Below the pieces are notes generated by a model. The model was not told the DNA's origin, did not search any database, and was given only the letters and a program-made list of their open reading frames with translations. Below are positions 36,452 to 44,845 of a DNA stretch of 59,527 bases, piece by piece. This stretch comes from Desulfobacteraceae bacterium (lineage in GTDB: Bacteria > Desulfobacterota > Desulfobacteria > Desulfobacterales > Desulfobacteraceae). The position numbers were made by a program, and so were the translations under genes. Positions within the stretch are counted from its first letter, which is position 1. Every line of letters begins with the position of its first letter. The DNA lies in the NCBI GenBank assembly GCA_024227235.1, contig JAAEKY010000013.1, positions 1 through 59,527 of the forward strand. The letters are read 5' to 3'.

Positions 36452-38554
36452 TTAGGCCATATTATTTGCCACAAGTTCAGCTATATCCTGCGTTTTGATT
36501 TGTTCATCTTTTTCCAGTTCTTTCATACCATCTTCAATCATGGTGAGACAGAATGGACAGCCCACGGCTACATTGTCCGCTTGTTTATTTATAATTTCTT
36601 CTGAGCGTTCAATATTGATTCGTTTACCAATGGTTTCTTCCATCCACATTCGACCCCCACCAGCACCACAGCAAAAACTTTCCTGACCATTGCGATCAAG
36701 CTCTTTGAGGCCGTCTTTGGAGATAGCATTTAAAATAGATCTGGGTTGATCATACACTGAATTGTATCGCCCCAGATAGCATGGATCGTGATAGGTGAGT
36801 GTTCCTTCTAAGGATTTGTTCAGTATGATTTTGCCTGAATTTACAAGCTGATCAATGAATTCAGCGTGGTGAATGACTTCATAGTTACCCCCCATTTGAG
36901 GATATTCATGCTTAAGTGTGTTCAAGCAATGCGGGCAGGCCGTAATAATTTTCTTAACATTGTAATTATTCAAGGTGCCAATATTTTCTTCTGCCATCAT
37001 CTGGTACATCATCTCATTTCCCACACGTCTGGCAAAATCACCTGTACATTTTTCTTCCTTACCCAGTATCGCAAAACTGATATCTGCTTTTTGGAGGATT
37101 TTGACCAATGCTTCAGACACTTTTTTGGTTCGATCATCAAAAGAACCGGCACAGCCCACCCAGAGCAGATAGTCAACATTGCTGTCTTCTGCCATGGTTT
37201 TAACATTCAGACCTTCTGCCCAATCTGCGCGTTTATCGTATCCGATACCCCACGGATTGCCATTTCTTTCAAGTCCTTTCAGGGCGACATTCAATTCTTT
37301 AGGATACGCTTCTGCCATCAAGGTCTGGCCCTGTCTCATAGCCATAATACGTGGGACATGTTCAATGGTCACAGGACATACTTGTTCACAGGCGCGACAG
37401 GTAGTACACGCCCACAGTGTATCTTCTTCAATCACCTCGCCAATCAATGATTTTTCACTGTTAAGCTCCAGCATCTTGGCTTTGATTTCTTCATTCTTTT
37501 CTTCATCGTCTGTAAGGGTTGCAGCCATTTGCTTTCTTGTAATAATACGCTCAGCATTGTCATAGAGTTCTGCTTTAAGGGTGTCATTGAAATCTTTAAG
37601 ATTCAGTGGTTTATCAGTGGTATATGTCGGGCACACCTCTTTACATCTACCGCACTCAGTACAGGTATAAAGATCAAGCCCTTGTTTCCAATTGAGCTGG
37701 TGGATGTGATTGATCCCTAATGATTCATCTTCCCAGACTGATTCATCTTCCAAATCCAAAACTTTTGTTTTTTCATGGGGATAATCTAAAGATTTTAAAA
37801 ACACATTAGGAAGGGAGGTGATCACATGAAAATGTTTACCCAGGGGTAAAAAATTTAAAAAGGTCAACTGAGTTATGATATGCACCCAAAACATGAAAGG
37901 GATCAGCGTCTTTGTACCCTCAAAGCTCATACCGGATACCAATTTGCCTGCCATAACCGAAACAGGTGTCCAGATAAATTCAGACCCATATTGGGAATTA
38001 TTAAAAAAATGTAGATGATCCGGGTTACCATACGTGGTTATCAGATTAAACCGGGCCCCGTCATACACAAGATCAGAAATCATCAACACCCCGATCATAC
38101 CCAATACAAAATATGCTTCCCATGTATTATGCAGACGTTCAGGTTTTACAACTGCCCTACGGTAGATGGCATAAATAACCATCAACAATACGATTAACTC
38201 CATGATATCTTTTAAGGCGATATAAAGATATCCGAGTATGGAGCTTTGACCCAATAAAGGCAGCTCAAATCCTGTTACAAATCCCTCCCCATACAAATTC
38301 AGGCTTCGGATAATCAGAACACAAAATCCCCAGAAAATAAAGGCATGCATAATTCCTGACGCCCATTCTTTTTTTCTTCCCACAAGGCGTTTTTGACCAA
38401 TGGCAATGACGATCAGATTTTTAAGCCGTCCTTGTATATTATTGAACCGATCTGCGGGTTCAAGTGCCATTAGCAACTGGATTTTGTAGTACATTGTACG
38501 GCCAAAAATCGCCAAGCCCACAATGAGGAGTAGTGACATAAAAATGGGACTCAT
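36452..38554 (-). CDS. Membrane-bound Etf:menaquinone oxidoreductase (EMO), HdrD-type
   Basis: 700 residues. The first 270 are an integral membrane NarI/HdrE-like domain with about six hydrophobic segments and histidines suited to b-type heme (ASGIMHAFIFWGF, MFWVHIITQLTFLNFLPLGKHFH). Two 4Fe-4S motifs follow (CTECGRCKEVCP, CTTCRACEQVCP), then two CCG/HdrD units (GCAGSFDDR ... EKCTGDFARR ... CPHCLNTLKHEYPQ; CCGAGGGRMWMEETIGKR ... CPFCLTM). This is the layout of EMO, which passes electrons from EtfAB to membrane menaquinone in anaerobes that oxidise acyl-CoA. It follows etfA after 2 bases, with its ribosome site inside the end of etfA. It connects the whole cluster to the membrane. Confidence 0.88.
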   Translation of the reverse strand: MSPIFMSLLLIVGLAIFGRTMYYKIQLLMALEPADRFNNIQGRLKNLIVIAIGQKRLVGRKKEWASGIMHAFIFWGFCVLIIRSLNLYGEGFVTGFELPLLGQSSILGYLYIALKDIMELIVLLMVIYAIYRRAVVKPERLHNTWEAYFVLGMIGVLMISDLVYDGARFNLITTYGNPDHLHFFNNSQYGSEFIWTPVSVMAGKLVSGMSFEGTKTLIPFMFWVHIITQLTFLNFLPLGKHFHVITSLPNVFLKSLDYPHEKTKVLDLEDESVWEDESLGINHIHQLNWKQGLDLYTCTECGRCKEVCPTYTTDKPLNLKDFNDTLKAELYDNAERIITRKQMAATLTDDEEKNEEIKAKMLELNSEKSLIGEVIEEDTLWACTTCRACEQVCPVTIEHVPRIMAMRQGQTLMAEAYPKELNVALKGLERNGNPWGIGYDKRADWAEGLNVKTMAEDSNVDYLLWVGCAGSFDDRTKKVSEALVKILQKADISFAILGKEEKCTGDFARRVGNEMMYQMMAEENIGTLNNYNVKKIITACPHCLNTLKHEYPQMGGNYEVIHHAEFIDQLVNSGKIILNKSLEGTLTYHDPCYLGRYNSVYDQPRSILNAISKDGLKELDRNGQESFCCGAGGGRMWMEETIGKRINIERSEEIINKQADNVAVGCPFCLTMIEDGMKELEKDEQIKTQDIAELVANNMA

Positions 38555-38556
38555 AA

Positions 38557-39516
38557 TTAACCTCTAATTTTTTTAATCTCTTCCTTAAGGATAGGAACTA
38601 CTTCAAAAAGATCACCGACAATACCATAGTCAGCCACATTAAAAATAGGTGCTTCAGGGTCTTTATTAATCGCCAGAATCGTTTTTGAACCGGTCATTCC
38701 TGCAAGATGCTGAATTGCGCCTGAAATACCAACGGCCATATAAAGAGACGGAGCAACTATTTTACCGGTTTGTCCGACCTGTTTATTATGTGCCATAAAT
38801 CCACCATCTACCATGGCACGGGAAGATCCAAACCCTGCAGCCAGATCATTGGCCAGATCTTTTACAAGATCAACGCCTGCCTGATCTTTAGCACCACGGC
38901 CCACAGAAATAACAATATCTGCATCCGCCAAATCAATTTCACCACTTGCATCTGATACAAGCTCTTTGATCACTGCTTTAAGATCAGCTGCGGGTGCAGA
39001 CAGTTTGACGACATTTTCTGTACCTGAAGTACTTTCATCTGCTTCAAAAGCCCCGGCTCTGACAACTGCCACGATTCGTTCTGTATTAATTTTAACTTTC
39101 TGCATAACTTTATTGGCAATAGCAGGCCTTGTGACAGTGATTTGATCTCCATCAATTGTCACATCTGTAATTTCTGTAGCACAGGCCGCTTCCAATTGTG
39201 CGGCAACTCTTGGTGCACAGGCTTTACCACCTTCTGAAAAGCCGAACCAGATCAGGTTGGCACCAAATTGATTGGCTGCATCAACGATGCAAGATGCATA
39301 AGGGCCTGCTGAAAAAAGTTCAAGGCTTGCATCATCTGCTATGTATTGGGTGTCTGAGCCTGCATTAGCCAGTTCAGAAGCAAGTGTTTCAATATTTGAG
39401 CCAACGGCTACAACTGCGGTCTCAGCGCCAATGGCTTTGGCTTTTGATAAAAGTTCAGCTGTGCTGCCTTTTAAAACACCTTGTTTTATATCTGCAATTA
39501 CGAGTATTTTAGCCAT
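38557..39516 (-). CDS. etfA: Electron transfer flavoprotein alpha subunit
   Basis: 319 residues of EtfA type. The C-terminal FAD-binding domain is clear (VGRGAKDQAGVDLV ... SRAMVDGGFMAHNKQVGQTGKIVAPSLYMAVGISGAIQHLAGM ... INKDPEAPIFNVADYGIVGDL). With EtfB it takes electrons from acyl-CoA dehydrogenases and gives them to EMO. AAGGAAA precedes the ATG. It is separated from etfB by a structured repeat (39571-39723), unlike most etfBA pairs, which abut. Confidence 0.92.
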   Translation of the reverse strand: MAKILVIADIKQGVLKGSTAELLSKAKAIGAETAVVAVGSNIETLASELANAGSDTQYIADDASLELFSAGPYASCIVDAANQFGANLIWFGFSEGGKACAPRVAAQLEAACATEITDVTIDGDQITVTRPAIANKVMQKVKINTERIVAVVRAGAFEADESTSGTENVVKLSAPAADLKAVIKELVSDASGEIDLADADIVISVGRGAKDQAGVDLVKDLANDLAAGFGSSRAMVDGGFMAHNKQVGQTGKIVAPSLYMAVGISGAIQHLAGMTGSKTILAINKDPEAPIFNVADYGIVGDLFEVVPILKEEIKKIRG

Positions 39517-39570
39517 AATATGTTTTCCTTATTAAAAATCGAGATTAAGTCTTTATTAGTTAATTAGTGC

Positions 39571-39723
39571 CTGATCGAAAACCCATGTTTGGACGAAAAG
39601 TTGTCCATATGCAAGGCGCAAGAAATTTTGAAACCGGAGTGTACTACTGTACATGAGGCCACTCTTATGATTTGGCAAAATTTTAAAGCAACACAGCAGA
39701 TGGGTGAGTTTTTGTTCAAACAT
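39571..39723. repeat. Structured repeat, copy 1 (between etfB and etfA)
   Basis: About 150 bases with imperfect terminal inverted repeats (ATGTTTGGACGAAAAG left; the inverse of ATGTTTGAACAAAAAC right). Internally, AAATTTTG (39623-39630) pairs with CAAAATTT (39676-39683) and TGTAC (39640-39644) pairs with GTACA (39649-39653). Copy 2 at 49162-49313 is clearly homologous. The right edge lies 3 bases after the etfB stop codon. Confidence 0.8.
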
Positions 39724-39726
39724 TAG

Positions 39727-40509
39727 TTATAAAACCTTAGCTTCATTGGCCAGAAGATCAACAACCTTCGCTGTAATTTCAGCGGCATCGCCTTCGAACT
39801 TTTGACCAGCCTGACGTGTTTCCGATTCCATATATTCAGCGACTTCTGATTTTAAAGCGCTACCACCGACGTCTTCATAGGAAGTTCCTAAGCCTGCCAG
39901 ATCCATGGTTTGAATTTTCTTTTTCTTTGCCATCATGATACCGCGCATGGCTGGCAATCGGGGTTCATTAATACTGTCACTGACAGTGACCACTGCTGGT
40001 AAGGCAACTTCTAAAATTTCAGTACCTGCATCCCCGAGACGAGACACTTTAATGTTTGCATCGTCTATAACATCTATACTGATGACATTGCTGACACAGG
40101 CAATACCTAAATTTTCTGCCAAGATGATCCCTGTCTGGCCACTGTCTGTATCCTGGGCCTGTTTACCTGTAATCACGAGATCATACTCGCCGTTCTCATA
40201 CACTTTTTGTAAAACATTGGCAAAAACAAATGAATCTGCTTTTTCCAGTGCTGGGTCATCAATATGAATGCCATCGTCAATTCCCATGGCATAACATTTT
40301 CGGATCATATCAGTGTTATCAGTGCCACCAATGCTCACTAATGTTGTTTGGGCTCCATTGTTTTCTTTTAGTTGAACAGATGCTTCGACGGCATTTTCAT
40401 CCCAGGCATTGATCACATATTGCAGCCCGTCCTCCACAATGGCTCCACCATCCACACGAATGGTCAATTCCACATCTACAACTTTTTTTGCGGTTGCGAG
40501 AATTTTCAA
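39727..40509 (-). CDS. etfB: Electron transfer flavoprotein beta subunit
   Basis: 260 residues of the EtfB type (AWDENAVEASVQLKE, TLVSIGG, DLVITGKQAQDTDSGQTGIILAENLGI, and the late LPAVVTVSDSINEPRLPAMRGIMMAKKK, the usual adenine-nucleotide and docking region). The start is TTG, with GAGGAGG seven bases away. Partner of EtfA. The gene begins 57 bases after fdhD, so it appears to belong to the same transcript. Confidence 0.92.
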   Translation of the reverse strand: MKILATAKKVVDVELTIRVDGGAIVEDGLQYVINAWDENAVEASVQLKENNGAQTTLVSIGGTDNTDMIRKCYAMGIDDGIHIDDPALEKADSFVFANVLQKVYENGEYDLVITGKQAQDTDSGQTGIILAENLGIACVSNVISIDVIDDANIKVSRLGDAGTEILEVALPAVVTVSDSINEPRLPAMRGIMMAKKKKIQTMDLAGLGTSYEDVGGSALKSEVAEYMESETRQAGQKFEGDAAEITAKVVDLLANEAKVL

Positions 40510-40566
40510 TTTATCCTCCTCTTTATTTTAGTAATATTTAATTTAGTCACTTTTTTATGTAATATT

Positions 40567-41379
40567 TTAGTTTTTTTTAATTCGGTGTTCACCACAAAAT
40601 ATATTCAGTTTTGATTTATCAAATGCACTGGCCAGTGTCATGTTTAACGATTTCCCCATTTCTACGGCCAGTGCTGTTGGCCTTGATTTACTTATTATTA
40701 CAGGAATTTTTGCTCGTGCTGCTTTTTGGACCAATTCATAACTAATCCTGGAAGACATGACCACTATACGTGCCTTTCCAAGCTGTTGTTCCAATAAAGC
40801 TTTTCCAATGGCTTTGTCAAGCGCATTGTGCCGCCCTACATCTTCAGCAAAGGACAGCACCTCAAAACAATCATCAATTAATAAGGCTGCATGAGACCCG
40901 CGCGTTCTTGGGTAATAATTTTGTTTATCAGACAGCATATTAGCGCAGTCGGCAACTTGTTTAATATTCATTTCAAACCCGTTTCCAGCGGGTTTTAAGA
41001 CCTGATTTAAATCCTCGATCATCTTTTTGCCGCAAATTCCACAGCTGGTCTGGCTCACATAACTTTGTCGTTTTAAAAGATCTTGTATCTTTTTTCGGCG
41101 TTCAGGTTTCAACCAAATATCAATGGCATTGGCATCCAGGTTTTCATCAAATCCAATGGTTTCAAAATCTGAGAGGGAATCAATGATACCCTCTCCCAGG
41201 AAAAGACCTGCGGCATGAAATACCTCTTCCCCGGGTGTTCTCATCACCACCGAATACGGTTTTTCTTCAACATGAATTGAAAGGGGTTCTTCTCCGATTA
41301 ATTCCAAAGACTTGGGATGGCACCCATCTTCTTCGCATCGAAGTGCTTTACAAATTTTAGTATTATTTCCCGGACTCAA
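40567..41379 (-). CDS. fdhD: FdhD sulfurtransferase for formate dehydrogenase
   Basis: 270 residues. The family motif SCGICGK (persulfide-carrying cysteines) is present, as are EEPLSIHVEEKPYSVVMRTPGEE near the front, LFLGEGII, and the substrate-side motif GRHNALDKAIG followed by SSRISYELVQKAARAKIPVIIS. FdhD passes sulfur from IscS to the bis-MGD cofactor, which formate dehydrogenases need. It lies directly after fdhA. Confidence 0.92.
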   Translation of the reverse strand: MSPGNNTKICKALRCEEDGCHPKSLELIGEEPLSIHVEEKPYSVVMRTPGEEVFHAAGLFLGEGIIDSLSDFETIGFDENLDANAIDIWLKPERRKKIQDLLKRQSYVSQTSCGICGKKMIEDLNQVLKPAGNGFEMNIKQVADCANMLSDKQNYYPRTRGSHAALLIDDCFEVLSFAEDVGRHNALDKAIGKALLEQQLGKARIVVMSSRISYELVQKAARAKIPVIISKSRPTALAVEMGKSLNMTLASAFDKSKLNIFCGEHRIKKN

Positions 41380-41454
41380 TTTCTCATGATCCTTTTTTTA
41401 TTCATCCTGGCATCCCTATAAAGAATCGGGCAGAAGCCCTGAAATGAAAAATTA

Positions 41455-43494
41455 TCAGGCCTTCTCCAATTTTACTGCGCACACTTTCAATTCCGGGATT
41501 TTGGCAATGGGATCACAGGCCGGATTTGTTAGTTTGTTCACATTTGTTTCCTCAAAATGGAAAGGCATGAATACCACACCCTTTTCCACACGTTCGGTAA
41601 TCATGACCTGCGTCTCGATTTCTCCTCTTCTAGAGGCTATTTTTATCCTGTGCCCATCCTGAAGATCAAGGATTCTTGCATCAGAGGGATTTATCTCAAG
41701 AGCCCCTCCAGATATTTCAGAATCCAGAAGCCTTGATTTTCTTGTCATGGTGCAAGTATGATAATGGGCATAAACCCTGCCAGTAGTCATCCAGAATGGA
41801 TAATCCTCATCTATTACTTCTGCCGGCGGTTTAATGTCTATGGCATGGAACAAGCCCTTTCCCCTTGAAAAATTCCCATCTTTATGAAGGAAAGGAGTTC
41901 CCGGATGTTCCTGGGTCGGACAGGGCCATTGAATCCCCTGGCCTTCAAGCCGCTCATATGTAATTCCGGCATAGGATGGGGTGAGCGCTGCAATTTCAGT
42001 GAATATCTCTTCAGGAGAATCATAGGCCATTTTATAGCCAAACCGGTTGGATATATCCTGGATAATCTGCCAGTCCTGGTGAGAGTCGCCAATAGGTTCG
42101 ATGGCTTTTCTGACCCGCATCACCCGTCTTTCGGTATTGACAAAGGTTCCATCCTTTTCGGCAAAGGTAACGCCTGGCAGAACTACATCAGCCAACTTTG
42201 CTGTTGCAGTAAGAAAAATATCTTGAACAATAAGCAGGTCAATCTTCTCTAAAGCTTTAACCACATGATTGGCATCTGGGTCTGATACTACCGGATTTTC
42301 GCCCATGACCCAAAGGGCTTTGACTTCATCCTTTTCAATATTGCTGATCATTTCAGGAATCGTCAGGCCAACTTTCGAGGGAAGTTCGGGAACACCCCAG
42401 GCCTCGGCAAATTTCTTATTGGCTTCTTCAATGGTAACCTTCTGATATCCGGTATAAACATCTGGAAGGCCGCCCATGTCACAGGCACCTTGAACATTGT
42501 TCTGCCCACGCAAAGGGTTGACCCCAGTACCTGGTTTTCCGATCTGACCGGTCAACATTGATAAATTGGCCAGGGATTTGACATTATTCACCCCATTGGT
42601 GTGCTGGGTAATTCCCATGCAGTAAACAATGGAAGCTTTCTCAGCTTCTGCATAAGTCTGTGCCATGGTTTTAATGTCTTCAACTGATACACCGGTAATT
42701 TTTGATACTTCGTCCAGGTCAACTTTTTCTATCTGACTTTTGAAACCCTCAAAATCTTCGGTCTTCTCTTTAATAAACGTCTTGTTTTCAAGTCCTTGAT
42801 CCAGGATGACCTTCATCACCCCATTTAAAAGAGCCACATCCGTTCCCGGCTTGTGACGGACATAAAGATCAGCAAAGGCGGCTATCTGATTTTTTCTGGG
42901 GTCTGCCACAAGGACTTTAGCCCCTTTTTCCTTTGCTCTAAAAATCCGGGTGGCCACCAGGGGATGGGAGGTGGCTGTATTAGACCCTATAATAAAAATA
43001 GTATCCGACTCTTCCAGTTCAGATACTGAATTTGTCATTGCACCACTACCGAAAGATGCGGCAAGACCTGCCACAGTGGAGGAATGTCACAGCCGGGCAC
43101 AGTGGTCAACACTGTTGGTACCAATACCTGCCCGCGCAAACTTTTGCATGAGATAATTTTCCTCATTGGTGACCTTGGCTGAAGCACAAAATCCTACGGC
43201 ATCAGAACCATTTTTCTCTTTGATTTCTTTAAGCCGGGTTGCAGTAAAGTCCAAGGCTTCTTCCCAGGAGACCTCAACAAGTTCTCCGTCCTTTCTTAAC
43301 AACGGTTTTTTCAACCGTTTGTCAGACTGAACAAACTCGTGGACATTCCATCCTTTGATACAAAGCTTGCCTTCATTGACAGGGCCTGTTTTACAGGGAA
43401 TCGTCCCTGTCAGTTTGCCGTCAATGGACTCAAGAAAAAGGGTGCATCCGCATCCGCAATATGTGCAGGTTGTCAGCGTATTCTGGTAATCCAT
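41455..43494 (-). CDS. fdhA: Formate dehydrogenase catalytic subunit, selenoprotein (Sec136)
   Basis: Split at TGA 43089-43087, but the flanking residues VDHCARL-U-HSSTVAGLA are the Sec motif of formate dehydrogenases, so it is one 679-residue selenoprotein. It has an N-terminal 4Fe-4S motif (CTYCGCGCTLFLE...GKLCIKG) and the Mo/W-bisMGD domains (IIGSNTATSHPLVATRIFRAKEKGAK; YCMGITQHTNG; LRGQNNVQGACDMGGLP; C-terminal ARILDLQDGHRIKIASRRGEIE). No N-terminal Tat signal is seen, so it works in the cytoplasm. A hairpin with loop GGTCT follows the UGA (43073-43059). It would convert formate to CO2 or the reverse. Its position after bamF and the linking Fe-S gene suggests association with the Hdr/Bam complex. 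Confidence 0.92.
43059..43073 (-). promoter_or_regulatory. SECIS hairpin of fdhA
   Basis: TGGCAGGTCTTGCCG begins 13 bases after the UGA and folds with GGCA/TGCC around loop GGTCT, the same loop and nearly the same spacing as the E. coli fdhF SECIS. Confidence 0.7.
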
Positions 43495-43540
43495 GATCTT
43501 TCCTTTTTTATGCTATATACTCTCTGTTACTTTTAAGATA

Positions 43541-44353
43541 TTACTTTTCCGGCTTTTCAGGCGAAGGGCCCATCAAGCTCAAGGGTGATGTTTCATTTTT
43601 ATCGATTCCAGAGGTAAACCCGAATTCCGTATTCATAATCTGGGCTGTCTTTTTATACAACACCCTCAAAGGAATATCTGAGGGGCAGGCTTCATCACAC
43701 AAACCGCAGTCGATACAGCGGTCGGCCATGTGCATGGCCCGAGTCAGATGAAATACCGGAATATCTACAGGAAGATCACCTTTTGATACAAGGTCCTCGC
43801 ATTCAAGGCTGCATTCATGGCAAAAACACATGGGACAAATATCTCTGCACCCGTAGCATTTGACACATTTTAAAAACTGATCTGTCCAATAGGTGAACCT
43901 TTGTGATTGATCCTTGCCTTCTGCATCCTGCACCTGTTTTTGTTCAACACCATCTGATATTTCTCCGGCTGTCATGTCATCCGGCCAGGGTTTTTTACAT
44001 TCACACTGCACAGCAAGGCTTTGAGGGCAAGAAATCCCGATAGTAACTACCTTTTCCGGGTCCAACTGTTTCAGCCGGTAAAGGCCATATAGTCCTCTTT
44101 CATCACACCCTCGAACCAGAATTCCGAACGCATCGTCCGGGTACTGTCTTGCTATCTTGATCAGTACTTTATTCAAAGGGTATCTTGCATCCCCATCGCT
44201 TTTGTTATCCCCAAGACTCAACACACTTAAGTCATCATCTTTCTGAAACAAGCAGGGGGTCACATGGCTGTTGGCATGGGCAAGAGCCACAACACCTTTT
44301 ACTGATCCAGCCGAAAGAAGCTCGTTGATTTTTTGTTTCACTTGATCAATCAT
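43541..44353 (-). CDS. Fe-S protein linking formate dehydrogenase to Hdr/MvhD (FdhB-like)
   Basis: 270 residues. The N-terminal half resembles the FrhB/FdhB-like domain (DVARYPLNKVLIKIARQYPDDAFGILVRGCDERGLYGL), followed by a cysteine-rich region (CVKCYGCRDICPMCFCHECSLEC) and a standard cluster motif (CIDCGLCDEACPSDIPL). Such proteins carry electrons between FdhA and MvhD in HdrA-type complexes. The start at 44353 is preferred over the GTG at 44359 because AAGG lies 8 bases before it. It sits between bamF (15 bases) and fdhA (46 bases), consistent with a bridging role. Confidence 0.75.
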   Translation of the reverse strand: MIDQVKQKINELLSAGSVKGVVALAHANSHVTPCLFQKDDDLSVLSLGDNKSDGDARYPLNKVLIKIARQYPDDAFGILVRGCDERGLYGLYRLKQLDPEKVVTIGISCPQSLAVQCECKKPWPDDMTAGEISDGVEQKQVQDAEGKDQSQRFTYWTDQFLKCVKCYGCRDICPMCFCHECSLECEDLVSKGDLPVDIPVFHLTRAMHMADRCIDCGLCDEACPSDIPLRVLYKKTAQIMNTEFGFTSGIDKNETSPLSLMGPSPEKPEK

Positions 44354-44367
44354 AAACACACCTTATT

Positions 44368-44805
44368 TTACGCAAGCATTCCCGCTTGTTCTTTTTTCAA
44401 TGGTGATGGCCCTAATTTTTTCAGGGCACCGACAAAATCATTAATCTCTTCGACAAACTCCGGTGCTTCGGCTGAGGATACCGACCTTCCCCTGAGCCTT
44501 TGTTTATCTATGCCACAAAAATCCAGCATCTGGGACAGAACTTTTATCCGTTTTTCAGAAGAATAATTACCATACAGGTAATTGCATTCACCCTTGTGTC
44601 AGCCGCCCACAAAGATACCGTCCACTCCTTGTTGAAATCCCTTCAGAACATGATGGGGAGACACGCTCCCAGTGCACGTAACCCGGATAACCCGAATATT
44701 TGCCGGATACTGCATACGACTAACCCCAGCCAGGTCAGCAGCGGCATATGCTCACCAGGTACAGAGGAATGCGATGATATGCGGTTCAAAATTAGTATCA
44801 CTCAT
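44368..44805 (-). CDS. bamF: BamF / MvhD-like protein with two selenocysteines
   Basis: 145 residues, hidden in a normal ORF search by two in-frame TGA codons at 44754-44752 (codon 18) and 44601-44599 (codon 69). The first gives FLCTW-U-AYAAADLAGVSRMQYP, replacing the CNWC of MvhD; the second gives FVGG-U-HKGECNYLYGN, where HdrA-MvhD of this window has SGCHIGDC. Both are conserved ligand positions of MvhD, so these are Sec codons and not mutations. Residues between and after continue in good family pattern (TCTGSVSPHHVLKGFQQGVDG). MvhD passes electrons from an electron donor to HdrA; BamF fills that place in the class II benzoyl-CoA reductase complex. A 7-bp hairpin follows the second UGA. 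Confidence 0.88.
44565..44583 (-). promoter_or_regulatory. Possible SECIS hairpin for second Sec of bamF
   Basis: AATTACCTGTATGGTAATT, starting 15 bases after the second UGA, forms a perfect 7-bp stem with loop TGTAT. The loop lacks the GGTC motif, so the assignment is tentative. For the first UGA a weaker 6-bp stem (CTGACC/GGTTAG) is possible. Confidence 0.45.
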
Positions 44806-44845
44806 TGGCTTGTTTCCTTATATAAATGTCTTCATTCATTCTAAA

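Noticed and set aside
36866..37450. 194-codon plus-strand frame opposite EMO
   Set aside because: Shadow of the EMO gene, with Cys/His content coming from the opposite CCG motifs.
40510..44360. bamGHI genes expected after bamF
   Set aside because: The genes here are clearly an Fdh-linking protein, fdhA and fdhD; no NuoEFG-like sequence was seen in the window.
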